A program made the translations under genes and the position numbers. Source: Xanthocytophaga flava (GTDB lineage: Bacteria > Bacteroidota > Bacteroidia > Cytophagales > 172606-1). From it: a DNA stretch of 64,000 nt. The DNA lies in contig JASJOS010000004.1 in assembly GCA_030068525.1 (NCBI GenBank), positions 434,001 to 498,000 on the forward strand, written 5' to 3'. The notes below the pieces were generated by a model. That model was not told where the DNA came from, made no database searches, and saw only the letters and a list, made by a program, of their open reading frames with translations. Position 1 is the stretch's first letter; each line of letters starts with the position of its first letter. Of the stretch, positions 55,115 to 64,000 are shown in pieces.

Positions 55115-58100
55115 ATGAAAACACTTTTTCTACTCCCTTTTTTTGTTTTTCTCTCCTTTATATCAATAGGCCAGAGCTTAGTCCATAGCCGGACAACAAG
55201 CTTCTATACTTACGTTTTTCAGATTACTAATACAGAAGCTCGTACCATTTATAAAAAAGATTTATCATCTGTCACAGACAAATTCTTTCACACTGTTATA
55301 GATTCTTTTCAAACAGACAAAGCATACACTCGTACACTTCCACAAGGCCATTATCTGTTGGCATATGCTTCAGAAGATCGGTTGGTTTATGAATTAAAGT
55401 CAGTCGGGCAGTTACAGATAAAGCTTCTGAATAATAAAAATGACTTAGCCATCCATCTGCATGACTCGTTAGGCAATCGCATTTCTGCTGCTAATGTGTT
55501 TCTCAAAAGACGTAAGATTCCCTTTGATACCAAAACACAGTCGTATCGCATTCGAAATACTAATCGGAAAGGGTTTCTGGCTATTGACTATAAAGGATTT
55601 ACTTTCTATACATCGGTCACCACTCAATATGGTAGTAACCACTTAGCCAATACTATGCGTAGGGTCTTTTTGGGAAAGCCCGGATTAGGATATATAACCA
55701 TGCCTTTTTACCAGATTTATGCCTCTGTCAGAAGTGGCTATCCCCAAGGTTGGATCAGAAATATTAGTCATCTATTTGATGGAAACTGGTGGGAAACAAA
55801 TTTTTCCGGCTTTCAGAGAGATGTTAGAGTTGCCAGACGTCACCAAGGGCTAGTTATCTTCAATAAACCTCGTTACAGAGCTGGAGACACGGTTCGATTG
55901 AAAGCATTTATTCGTAGAAGAAGGTCAGGACATCCTATCCATAAAGAACTGGAGGCATGGCTTTACAAAGGACATACACAGGAAAAGCAAATTAAATTAG
56001 GCATTATACAACCTTATCAATCTGGCTTATATGAGTTTTCATTTATTCTTGCAGATAGCCTGCGTATAAAGTTAGGCACTACCTGTCAGGTTATTTTCAA
56101 GGATAAAAAAGAGGGGGAATATGTGACAGAAAATTTCACCTATGAAGATTATGAACTGAAGTCCAACACATTTACAATCCGCAGCGACAAAAAAGAATAT
56201 ACTACAGGCGAAAAAATACAGCTATTTGCCAAAGGAATAGATGAGAATGAGTTAAATGTAATGGATGCTCGTGTACAACTCAGGCTCTACCCACAGTCTA
56301 CAGGAAAATTTCCTCAATCTCAGGTGATTGTTCCAGATACAATCTGGAAGCAGGATCAGAAACTGGATGCAACAGGCGAAACCCGAATCATAGTACCCGA
56401 CTCTATTTTTCCCAATGCCACGATACAATACCAACTGGATGCGACATTTCTTAATAGCAACAACGAACGTCACCACCACACACTAACATTTAGCCGAGCA
56501 TATAGTTCTTCCACTTTAAAATTGTCTATACAAAATGATTCACTGGTTGCAGATTATCTGGTATCAGGAAAGTCCCAATCCCATCAGGCGATGCTTACTT
56601 TATATGCAGAGGATGATGAAGAAGGTGAAATCGTACACAAAGATGTTTCTTTACCTTACAAAGAACTTGTCAATCCCTATACTAAAACCTATGCACTGGA
56701 AGATTCCTCTCAAAGTGTATCCTTAGAACTACAATCTCAATCTTCCGGTTTCCAGGTCTTTACAAACCGAACAATTGACTCTGTATCAGTGCAGATAGTT
56801 AACCCCAAACACCTTCCATTCTGGTATACACTCCATCATAAAAACAAACGACTCACTTCCGGACAAGACTATAGAGACTTACAGATTAAACGTAAAGCGT
56901 CACTTCGTCAAAACTACTCTGCGTCCGTACAATACATCTGGAACAATAAGGTATATGAGAATGAGTATGAAATAACATTGCCAAACAAACAATTACAGAT
57001 TGAAACTACTCAGCCTGCTACCATATCTCCTGGGCAGGCTATTCCTATACGTGTGAGTGTACGGGATATCAAAGGCAAGCCTGTTGCTAATGCTGATGTG
57101 ACAGCCTATGGGATTACGCGCAAATTTACAGAACTAAGAACTCCCAATATACCTGATTTCAGCAAACGTTATCATAGCCGTAAAATCAAAAATAGCTTTC
57201 AATTAAGAAATAAGTTTGAGCGTAACCAGGCAGAAACCAATCGCAAATTGCAATGGAATCGCTGGCATAAAGAGATGGGGTTGGATACCCTCGCCTATTT
57301 TCAGTTTCTCTATCCCAAAAACGGTATCTATAAACAGTATCTGTCAATGCCAAACCTCATGACTCAAATAGCTCCATTTGTAGTAATAGATGGCAAAATC
57401 CAGCAAGTTCACTTACTGTTTATTGATGAACAGCCTGTCTATTTTCAAGTGGCAGATGTAGGTCAGCGATACAGCTTTCATATTGACTCAGGATATCATC
57501 ACATAAAGATCCGTACTCAAACCTTACAAATAAACTTGGATAGCATATATCTGAAACCACACCATAAATTAATTCTTAGTATTGACCCAAAAAGCTTCTA
57601 CAAACCTAAAAAAGGAGAAAAGGCAGAACCTTTTATCCGAAACACATCCACTACACTTCAAAAACAAACCCAGATAGACACTCTTAAACCCTACCTGTCT
57701 CCCACAGAGCTCGCTGTGCTCAATCAATATCTGATGCCAGTTAAACAAAACTACTATTTTGGGAACGATTATGTATACATTCATCAGGATAAACAAATAT
57801 TCACTCTTCATGGACCTTTTCAAAGTAGGTCTTCCTATTTTATTGGCCCTGTAAAAACAAATCTGACTCATTTTGTATCGAAGAACTCATTTTCTACAGA
57901 CTTTATCTTTGAGCCCTCGTTTGAATACGACTTTCAACCTCAGCTACTCAAACTACGTACATGGACTGGTTTTAAAGACTTATTCCTAGCCAATAACAAC
58001 ATTAGTAAGCCTAACTTCGCAGAAAGAGCATGGACTGCGGAGGAAATAGATTCACTTACCAAAACCTATCAGGCAGTTCCCTCCTATCCTACTGAATACT

Positions 58101-61100
58101 ATAATAATCCAAATCATACTACTTCCGGACATGGGAAACTGGAAATACGATATCTACAAACAACTAAAAAGCAAAAAATCATCCGGTATTTTGTCTTATA
58201 TCAGGAGAACAATCCATCGTTCTTCCGCATATACCCGTCTTATTCCCAGTTAATGCATGATATGGAAGCAGGTACTTATTGTATGGCAATTCTTCTGGAT
58301 AAAAATGAATATCTAATGGCATCGCCCATCTATATTCAGAAAAACGCGACAACCTATTATCAACCTGATTGGAATGCTGTTCTACCAGCAGATGATTACA
58401 GCAACAATCTTTTTGAACAGATAAAAAAATCGGTTCAGGTTAAAATAGATCTTGCTTACCAATTACAAGACGATAAGCCTGTCATAAAATCCTATTATCC
58501 ATCTCAGGTCTCCTCTGAAGGCTTTACACATTATGTACAAGGCAAAATACTGGATGAAACTGGTTCACCCCTACCAGGAGTATCTGTATCTGTAAAAAAC
58601 ACCAATCGTGGTACAGTTAGTGACACCAATGGGTTTTACAAACTGTATGTTCCAGCAGATGGGATTCTAAATTTCTCTTTCATAGGATATGTGACAGAAG
58701 AAACATCAATCCACAATCGCCCTGTAATAGATGTCCAGTTAGTAGCAGATATAAAAGCACTGCAGGAAGTGGTAGTTATAGGCTATGGTATACAAAAGAA
58801 AATGTCTATCACAGGTGCTGTTGCAACAATACCAAGTCAATCTTTACAAGGAACAATAGCAGGTCTGATTATTAAAGAAGATAAACGCATCCGAATAAGA
58901 GGCATGTCAAGTATACCAACCACACAGCGTCCGCTTATTGTTATTGATGGAATTCCCTACGATAACTTAACAGATGTAGATCCTGCCTTGATTGCATCAG
59001 CAGAAATCCTTCAGGCTGATATGGCTACAGGGTTGTATGGAGCAAGGGCAGCTAATGGAGTAATACTTATAACCTCCAAACCTAATAGTATTTTACCCAA
59101 ACCCAACGATTCACCTTTTCCTGAAATAACCACCATTCCTGCTGAAAATGCGATCCGGAGCCGATTCTCTGACTATGCATTCTGGGAACCTCAGCTCACT
59201 ACAGATAAAAAAGGTGAAGTTTCCTTCACGGCTACATTTCCGGATGATATTACCAACTGGCGTACATTCTTTATTGTCATGGAAAATAAAAAGCAAACCG
59301 GGTTTTCTGAAAGTTCTGTCAAGGCATTCAAGAGTCTGGCTGCTACATTATCTGTTCCTCGTTTTCTGATTCAGGGCGATAGTACACAGGTAATTGGCAA
59401 GTCTCTCAACTATACTCCAGACACGATTGCCTTACAAACCAGTTTTGAGATAAATAATAAGATCCAATCCAGAAAGCAAATACAAGCTATCAATGCTACC
59501 GTTGATTCATTGATACTTTCAGCTACGATCTCAGATTCACTAAAGATCAAGTACTACCTGCAAAAACCAGATGGTTATACAGATGGAGAAATGCGCTCTA
59601 TTCCTATATTTCCAGTAGGTGTAACAGAAACCAAAGGTCAATTTTGGAATCTGGAAAGAGACACCACCGTTCAAATGCGTTTTGATACGACTTTAGGTAA
59701 AGTAAAAATATACGCTCGTGCACAGGTACTGGATATCTTACTGGATGAGATTGAGCATCTGCATCGATACAAATATCTGTGTAACGAACAAATTGCCTCT
59801 AAGATTAAAGCCTATCTCGCCAGCAAACGTATCTGTAATCAGCTACATAAATCCTTTGCATTTGATCAGGACATACAAAAACTTATCCGGAAACTGGAAC
59901 AGGCACAATTAAAAGAAGGAGCATGGAGTTGGTGGAAAGAAGGACCTGTAGCTGTTTGGGTAACTACCCATGCAACAGAAGCCCTACTTGATGCACAGAC
60001 AGCAGGATATACTGTATCGTTTAACAGACAAAATCTTATTAACTATTTCACCTACCAACTAGAGAAAGAGAAGGTATCTTTTGATGATCAGATACGCATG
60101 TTACAGATTCTCAAACGTCTTCAAGCAAACAGCAACTTTACCAAGTATATTACAGGACTTGATATCTTCTTTATTACCAAAAAAGAGAGTATAGTAAAAA
60201 ATAAACTGGGGTATCAGAAAGTAATTAAAGAATCTAAACCTTCTTTGTATCAGTATTTGCAACGAATGGCCTTACGTCAGCAATTTGGACTTACTTACTC
60301 AACAGATACACTGTTTCGTATCCGACAACAAACCCTATTTGGCAGTAGCTACTGGGGAGAAGTTCAATACCATCCATATTTGAATGAGATACAAACTACG
60401 CTTCTTGTATACCGGATTCTGAAAGTACAAGGAGGGCATGAAGCAGAACTTAGTCGCATAAGGAATTATTTTTTCGAGAAAAGAGCAACTGGCTACTGGC
60501 GTAATACCTATGAGTCTTCTCAGATCATTGAAACGATACTGCCTGATGTGTTAGGAAGTGATACCACAATACAGAAATCACAGCTACTTATAAAGAATGG
60601 TTCGGAAAGCAAAACCATTACTTCATTTCCATTTGAAACAGAAGTGGCAGCAAAAGATATTCTGACAATTCAGAAAAGTGGTACATTACCAGTATACCTG
60701 ACCAGCTACCAACAGTTTCACAATGCCAGTCCCACTAAAGTTGAAAAAGACTTTATAATCAAAACCAGTTTTAAAGGAACTGGATTAACACAGCAAGTAT
60801 TAAGACAGGGAGATCAGATAACATTACATGTTTCGGTCAATGTAACCAAAGATGCCGATTATGTCCTGGTAGAGGTACCTATTCCGGCAGGATGTTCGTA
60901 TAGTGATGAGTCTCAAAAAAGCTGGGCACAAAACTGGTATGAAACGTATCGAGAGCCATTCCGGCAAAAAACTTCCATTTATTGTACTAAGCTGAATAAA
61001 GGGATATACACTTTTGATATACAACTGGTTGCCCGCTATGCAGGTGCCTATACACTAAATCCAGCTAAAGCAGAACTCATGTATTTCCCAACATTCTTCG

Positions 61101-61135
61101 GACGAAATGAATTAACAAAAGTTCGGATAAAATAG
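55115..61135 (+). CDS. Alpha-2-macroglobulin-like protein with embedded TonB plug
   Basis: A 2006-residue exported protein (signal MKTLFLLPFFVFLSFISIGQ). Layout: MG-type repeats with an MG2 domain near residues 245-350 (FNKPRYRAGDTVRLKAFI) and further MG-like regions to about 1120. A carboxypeptidase-regulatory-like domain lies near 1138-1215 (GKILDETGSPLPGVSVSV). A TonB-plug segment follows near 1219-1325 (VVVIGYGIQKK, then IRGMSSIP, LIVIDGIPYD and GLYGARAANGVILITSK). The A2M core resumes near 1345 (FPDDITNWRTFFIVM), then an alpha/alpha thioester-type domain with CNEQ at 1556-1559. No receptor barrel is present. Likely periplasmic or outer-membrane protease trap. Confidence 0.88.
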   Translation: MKTLFLLPFFVFLSFISIGQSLVHSRTTSFYTYVFQITNTEARTIYKKDLSSVTDKFFHTVIDSFQTDKAYTRTLPQGHYLLAYASEDRLVYELKSVGQLQIKLLNNKNDLAIHLHDSLGNRISAANVFLKRRKIPFDTKTQSYRIRNTNRKGFLAIDYKGFTFYTSVTTQYGSNHLANTMRRVFLGKPGLGYITMPFYQIYASVRSGYPQGWIRNISHLFDGNWWETNFSGFQRDVRVARRHQGLVIFNKPRYRAGDTVRLKAFIRRRRSGHPIHKELEAWLYKGHTQEKQIKLGIIQPYQSGLYEFSFILADSLRIKLGTTCQVIFKDKKEGEYVTENFTYEDYELKSNTFTIRSDKKEYTTGEKIQLFAKGIDENELNVMDARVQLRLYPQSTGKFPQSQVIVPDTIWKQDQKLDATGETRIIVPDSIFPNATIQYQLDATFLNSNNERHHHTLTFSRAYSSSTLKLSIQNDSLVADYLVSGKSQSHQAMLTLYAEDDEEGEIVHKDVSLPYKELVNPYTKTYALEDSSQSVSLELQSQSSGFQVFTNRTIDSVSVQIVNPKHLPFWYTLHHKNKRLTSGQDYRDLQIKRKASLRQNYSASVQYIWNNKVYENEYEITLPNKQLQIETTQPATISPGQAIPIRVSVRDIKGKPVANADVTAYGITRKFTELRTPNIPDFSKRYHSRKIKNSFQLRNKFERNQAETNRKLQWNRWHKEMGLDTLAYFQFLYPKNGIYKQYLSMPNLMTQIAPFVVIDGKIQQVHLLFIDEQPVYFQVADVGQRYSFHIDSGYHHIKIRTQTLQINLDSIYLKPHHKLILSIDPKSFYKPKKGEKAEPFIRNTSTTLQKQTQIDTLKPYLSPTELAVLNQYLMPVKQNYYFGNDYVYIHQDKQIFTLHGPFQSRSSYFIGPVKTNLTHFVSKNSFSTDFIFEPSFEYDFQPQLLKLRTWTGFKDLFLANNNISKPNFAERAWTAEEIDSLTKTYQAVPSYPTEYYNNPNHTTSGHGKLEIRYLQTTKKQKIIRYFVLYQENNPSFFRIYPSYSQLMHDMEAGTYCMAILLDKNEYLMASPIYIQKNATTYYQPDWNAVLPADDYSNNLFEQIKKSVQVKIDLAYQLQDDKPVIKSYYPSQVSSEGFTHYVQGKILDETGSPLPGVSVSVKNTNRGTVSDTNGFYKLYVPADGILNFSFIGYVTEETSIHNRPVIDVQLVADIKALQEVVVIGYGIQKKMSITGAVATIPSQSLQGTIAGLIIKEDKRIRIRGMSSIPTTQRPLIVIDGIPYDNLTDVDPALIASAEILQADMATGLYGARAANGVILITSKPNSILPKPNDSPFPEITTIPAENAIRSRFSDYAFWEPQLTTDKKGEVSFTATFPDDITNWRTFFIVMENKKQTGFSESSVKAFKSLAATLSVPRFLIQGDSTQVIGKSLNYTPDTIALQTSFEINNKIQSRKQIQAINATVDSLILSATISDSLKIKYYLQKPDGYTDGEMRSIPIFPVGVTETKGQFWNLERDTTVQMRFDTTLGKVKIYARAQVLDILLDEIEHLHRYKYLCNEQIASKIKAYLASKRICNQLHKSFAFDQDIQKLIRKLEQAQLKEGAWSWWKEGPVAVWVTTHATEALLDAQTAGYTVSFNRQNLINYFTYQLEKEKVSFDDQIRMLQILKRLQANSNFTKYITGLDIFFITKKESIVKNKLGYQKVIKESKPSLYQYLQRMALRQQFGLTYSTDTLFRIRQQTLFGSSYWGEVQYHPYLNEIQTTLLVYRILKVQGGHEAELSRIRNYFFEKRATGYWRNTYESSQIIETILPDVLGSDTTIQKSQLLIKNGSESKTITSFPFETEVAAKDILTIQKSGTLPVYLTSYQQFHNASPTKVEKDFIIKTSFKGTGLTQQVLRQGDQITLHVSVNVTKDADYVLVEVPIPAGCSYSDESQKSWAQNWYETYREPFRQKTSIYCTKLNKGIYTFDIQLVARYAGAYTLNPAKAELMYFPTFFGRNELTKVRIK

Positions 61136-61194
61136 GAATATGAAGGATATTATAGCATTTTAAGGGCCTGTTTTTATATCTAATAACCCCTTTT

Positions 61195-62406
61195 ATGCTG
61201 AATATTCCAGAAACTATCCATCAGTTCAATAAGGATAGAGATGCCCGTTTGCTACCCAGAAAGTATGCTCAGATGGCAGCCAACCCTCTTAGTTTTTTCA
61301 GAGGTTGCTGCCATCTGTTTTATCAGACTATTCAACAGGAATCATTCTTACATCAATCTCCAATTGTATGGTCCTGTGGGGATCTACATCTGGAAAACTT
61401 TGGAAGCTACAAAGGCCATAATTCGCTCACTTATTTTGACATCAATGACTTTGATGAATCTTTACTGGGACCAGCACTATGGGAGTTAGTACGTATCACG
61501 AGCGGAATATTTCTAGCTACAGATCTATTGCATTTCAAACGAACAGAACAACAACACTTTGTCAAATTATTTTTGAAACAATATACATCTACCCTACAAA
61601 CTGGAAACCCCAGATTGCTGGAAAGGGACTTTGCTCAAGGCCCTGTCAGAGATTTTATGAAAAAACTAAGTGGACGAAAGCAAAAAGATATCTTCAAGGG
61701 AAGAGTAAAAAAACAGAAAGGCAAACTACTATTAGATATCAATTCAAAAAAGGCATTACCGATTAATCAAATTAAGAAAGAATCTTTAATGCATGATTTG
61801 CAAAACTGGCTTGATGCACATCATTATCATGGTAAGGTTCTGGATATAGCTCATCGTATTGCAGGTACAGGCAGTCTGGGAATGGAACGTTATATTGTAT
61901 TATCAGAAAGCAGTGCAAAAGACAAGAAAAAGAAATATCGTTTGTGGGATTTGAAAAAAGCTGTCCCATCAGCTACTGCCAGCTTCACAACATCACCTCA
62001 ACCAAAGTGGGATAATGAAGCACATCGTATTGTATCCATCCAGCAACGGATGCAAGCCTTTAGCCCAGCATTCCTCACAGCTATGGAGCTTGATCAAACA
62101 GCCTTTGTTTTGAAACAACTACAACCCAGTGAAGATAAGATAGATTTTGCATCATTAGGCCATAAACCCAAGAAAGTCATCAAAATATTGGAAAACATAG
62201 CCCAGCTGCTGGCATGGGCACAGATACGGAGTGGAGGAAGGCAAGGATCTTCGATAACAGACGATCTGATTACATTCTCACAGGAAAAAGGATGGCAAAA
62301 AAATCTGATGGCATATACAGAGGACCTATCTGAGCAGATGAATCAACATCACCAAAGTTTTACCAAAGCTCACCAGGATGGTTTCTTTATCAACAGGATA
62401 AGATAA
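61195..62406 (+). CDS. DUF2252 family protein (kinase-like motifs)
   Basis: A 403-residue cytosolic protein. The DUF2252 signature is SFFRGCCHLFYQ, CGDLHLENFGSY (near residue 61) and TYFDINDFDESLLGP. The GDLHxxN and DxNDFD pair resemble the catalytic loop and metal motif of aminoglycoside-phosphotransferase-fold kinases, so a small-molecule kinase function is possible; this is inference. A Lys/Arg-rich central part (about 155-190). It begins 59 bases after the macroglobulin-like gene and may be cotranscribed. A clear terminator follows. Confidence 0.88.
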   Translation: MLNIPETIHQFNKDRDARLLPRKYAQMAANPLSFFRGCCHLFYQTIQQESFLHQSPIVWSCGDLHLENFGSYKGHNSLTYFDINDFDESLLGPALWELVRITSGIFLATDLLHFKRTEQQHFVKLFLKQYTSTLQTGNPRLLERDFAQGPVRDFMKKLSGRKQKDIFKGRVKKQKGKLLLDINSKKALPINQIKKESLMHDLQNWLDAHHYHGKVLDIAHRIAGTGSLGMERYIVLSESSAKDKKKKYRLWDLKKAVPSATASFTTSPQPKWDNEAHRIVSIQQRMQAFSPAFLTAMELDQTAFVLKQLQPSEDKIDFASLGHKPKKVIKILENIAQLLAWAQIRSGGRQGSSITDDLITFSQEKGWQKNLMAYTEDLSEQMNQHHQSFTKAHQDGFFINRIR

Positions 62407-62458
62407 TCATTTAGACATAAAAAAGCCACAAGGTATACTTGTAGCAGCCACTCACAGC

Positions 62459-62490
62459 ATCATTGGAATCAAGGGATTCCAATGATTTTT
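62459..62490 (+). terminator. Rho-independent terminator
   Basis: A 12-bp perfect stem (62459-62470 with 62475-62486), AAGG loop and a TTTT tail, after the DUF2252 gene and before the convergent amn stop. Confidence 0.88.
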
Positions 62491-62505
62491 GACACAAAAA
62501 TCAAT

Positions 62506-63276
62506 TTACTCAAATTTCAGGTGTTTCACTGACTCACCAGAATTGGCTAATTCAACCAACGCATCAATACCAATTTCCAGATGTTTCTTGGCAAAATTAG
62601 ATGTCACTTTTTTGTCACTTTCAGAGGTTTTCACACCTTCAGGCGTCATGGGGTTATCTGACACTAGTAATAGTGCACCATGTGGAATGGAATTGGCAAA
62701 TCCTACAATAAAGATGGTTGCTGTTTCCATATCAATAGCCATGGCTCTGACATCTCTCAGATATTCCTTAAACTTTTCATCATGCTCCCATACGCGGCGA
62801 TTGGTAGTATATACCGTTCCAGTCCAATAATCAAGTTCATGCTTTTTGATCATAGACGAAACCGCCCGTTGTAAACGAAACGATGGTAACGCAGGAATTT
62901 CCGGAGGCATGTAATCATTTCCGGTACCTTCTCCTCTGATAGCAGCAATAGGCAAGACCAGATCTCCCAATTTGGTTTTCTTTAATCCACCACATTTTCC
63001 TAAGAAAAGAGCAGCTTTAGGTTCTATGGCCGATAAAAGGTCCATCACGGTAGCCGCCATCGCACTTCCCATCCCAAAATTGATGATGGTAATGTTTTCG
63101 GCTGTAGCTGTTTGCATAGGCTTCCCATGTCCTTTGATCTCTACGCCAAACTTTTCAGCAAACATCTCAACATAATTGTGAAAATTGGTTAGTAGAATAT
63201 ACTCACCAAACTCGCTCAAAGGCACCCCCGTATAGCGGGGTAACCAATCTTTTACTATTTCATCTTTTGTATTCAT
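62506..63276 (-). CDS. amn: AMP nucleosidase
   Basis: A 256-residue purine nucleoside phosphorylase-fold enzyme of the short Bacteroidota AMP nucleosidase type. Motifs: TIINFGMGSAMAA, ALFLGKCGGLKKTKLGDLV (phosphate/base pocket), AMAIDMETATIF (the Met-Glu pair that binds ribose) and LLLVSDNPMTPEGVKT. It hydrolyses AMP to adenine and ribose 5-phosphate. I start it at ATG 63276 (MNTKDEIVKDWLPRY); a TTG six codons earlier is also in frame. Convergent with the DUF2252 gene. Confidence 0.92.
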   Translation of the reverse strand: MNTKDEIVKDWLPRYTGVPLSEFGEYILLTNFHNYVEMFAEKFGVEIKGHGKPMQTATAENITIINFGMGSAMAATVMDLLSAIEPKAALFLGKCGGLKKTKLGDLVLPIAAIRGEGTGNDYMPPEIPALPSFRLQRAVSSMIKKHELDYWTGTVYTTNRRVWEHDEKFKEYLRDVRAMAIDMETATIFIVGFANSIPHGALLLVSDNPMTPEGVKTSESDKKVTSNFAKKHLEIGIDALVELANSGESVKHLKFE

Positions 63277-63485
63277 GCCCGCAAAAATAAGCAATTTCTA
63301 CGATCTTTCAGATGAAGGCTATGTTAAACTATATATAGGCCTACATAACAATCTATTGTAGGTCATCAGCATTCTATTTACCTATTTACATTTGCCCACA
63401 TTTCAGTCCAAATGTAGTCTTCCAAATAGAAAGTATCTGTTAATTTGGAATCATGAAAGACTTCCGAATGATATTATAAAAAAGA

Positions 63486-63512
63486 AAGGCGATGAGTTAT
63501 CTTCATCGCCTT
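63486..63512 (-). terminator. Terminator of the GMC oxidoreductase gene
   Basis: AAGGCGATGA (63486-63495) pairs with TCATCGCCTT (63503-63512), a seven-base loop; the minus-strand tail is TCTTTTTT. Confidence 0.85.
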
Positions 63513-63517
63513 ATGTA

Positions 63518-64000
63518 TTATATATTTTGCTTATTGAGTTCCTTGACAGCAAAATCAACAGCACGAGCCGTTAGTGCCATATAGGTTAATGAGGGGTTTA
63601 CACAGGAAGAAGAAACCATAGCAGCACCATCAGTCACAAATACGTTTTCACAACCCCATACCTGATTGTTTTTGTTCAGTACTGAGTTTTTAGAACTTGT
63701 TCCCATACGCGCTGTGCCCATTTCGTGTTTGCTTTGTCCAGGTACACCTCCTCTATCATACCCTTTTACCTCTTTCAATCCAGCAGCTTCGAGCATTTCA
63801 GCCGCATCATTCATCATATCAATACGCATTTTCTTTTCATTGTCCCGATACTCACAATCAATCACCAACATAGGCAAGCCATAAGGATCTTTTTTACTTT
63901 TATCCAGATACACATAATTTCTATGATCTGGCAAGTGTTCGCCAAAGGAAGACAATCCCATTGTCCATGGACCTGGTTTTGTGAGTTGCTCTTTAAAATC
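63518..64000 (-). CDS. GMC family oxidoreductase (3' end only)
   Basis: Only the C-terminal 160 codons lie in the window; the gene runs out of the right edge. It contains the GMC_oxred_C domain: SKHEMGTARMG with the active-site His, then VFVTDGAAMVSSSCVNPSLTYMALTARA, the conserved end of the FAD-binding GMC family. Members oxidise alcohols or sugars; some Bacteroidota ones act in gluconate or glucoside pathways. Substrate unknown. Confidence 0.92.
   Translation of the reverse strand, partial: DFKEQLTKPGPWTMGLSSFGEHLPDHRNYVYLDKSKKDPYGLPMLVIDCEYRDNEKKMRIDMMNDAAEMLEAAGLKEVKGYDRGGVPGQSKHEMGTARMGTSSKNSVLNKNNQVWGCENVFVTDGAAMVSSSCVNPSLTYMALTARAVDFAVKELNKQNI

Noticed and set aside
58770..59090. A separate TonB-dependent receptor gene
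   Set aside because: The plug segment is in frame with the macroglobulin-like domains on both sides and no barrel follows.

Overview
The window looks like a chromosomal segment of a Bacteroidota bacterium, most probably a member of the Cytophagales. I infer this from the moderately low G+C, the lack of Shine-Dalgarno sequences, and repeated TAnnTTTG (-7 type) promoter elements. Gene content fits too: a DUF4290 protein, a PafA-type alkaline phosphatase, a lamin-tail/gliding-type C-terminal domain protein, a SusC-like TonB plug, alginate-export and OmpA-type envelope proteins, an MbnP/MbnH pair and methylmalonyl-CoA epimerase. I see no rRNA, tRNA, CRISPR array, prophage or complete insertion sequence. 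Gene orientation changes often, and most unit ends carry strong hairpin terminators.

Layout. 1-6.4 kb: 3' end of an alginate-export porin, cupin protein, SDR, peroxiredoxin-like protein, small secreted protein, then a chromate module (ChrB C-terminal domain, ChrA, double DUF1259 protein). 6.7-9.6 kb: response regulator and histidine kinase divergent from a TonB-C-terminal protein. 9.6-10.3 kb: gene-free stretch with an unusual structured block. 10.3-12.5 kb: lipoprotein glycoside-hydrolase-like protein. 12.6-15.0 kb: Cys-motif membrane protein, MbnP lipoprotein and di-haem MbnH, a likely copper/kynurenine module. 15.2-17.6 kb: polyprenyl synthase and purB. 17.6-24.2 kb, all leftward: a second two-component system, SulP transporter, porin and CorA. 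24.4-30.4 kb: thiL, a polysaccharide export core (Wza-like, Wzc-like tyrosine kinase, WecB epimerase) and mce. 30.5-33.3 kb: A-type Fe-S carrier and a PcrA-like helicase, followed by a probably broken membrane gene. 33.7-38.2 kb: TPR histidine kinase, DUF4290 and murA. 38.2-44.6 kb: SDR, phytanoyl-CoA dioxygenase-like protein, surface-antigen barrel, PAP2-like membrane protein, asd and OmpA protein. 44.7-51.5 kb: secreted lamin-tail protein, unknown 171-residue protein, CapA, two paralogous six-helix membrane proteins and GAPDH. 52.1-64 kb: dprA, pafA, a 2006-residue alpha-2-macroglobulin-like protein carrying a TonB plug, a DUF2252 protein, AMP nucleosidase and the 3' end of a GMC oxidoreductase.

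Most of the window is housekeeping or envelope function. The items that stand out are the macroglobulin/TonB-plug fusion with a preserved Cys-x-Glu-Gln thioester-like motif and a hairpin against its start codon; the MbnP-MbnH cassette with its Cys-rich small partner; the MurA with Asp in place of the fosfomycin-target Cys; the paralogous membrane pair near 49 kb; and the structured intergenic block near 9.9-10.1 kb. Several starts were moved downstream of the longest open frame because a signal peptide, a family N-terminus or a promoter element argues for it.
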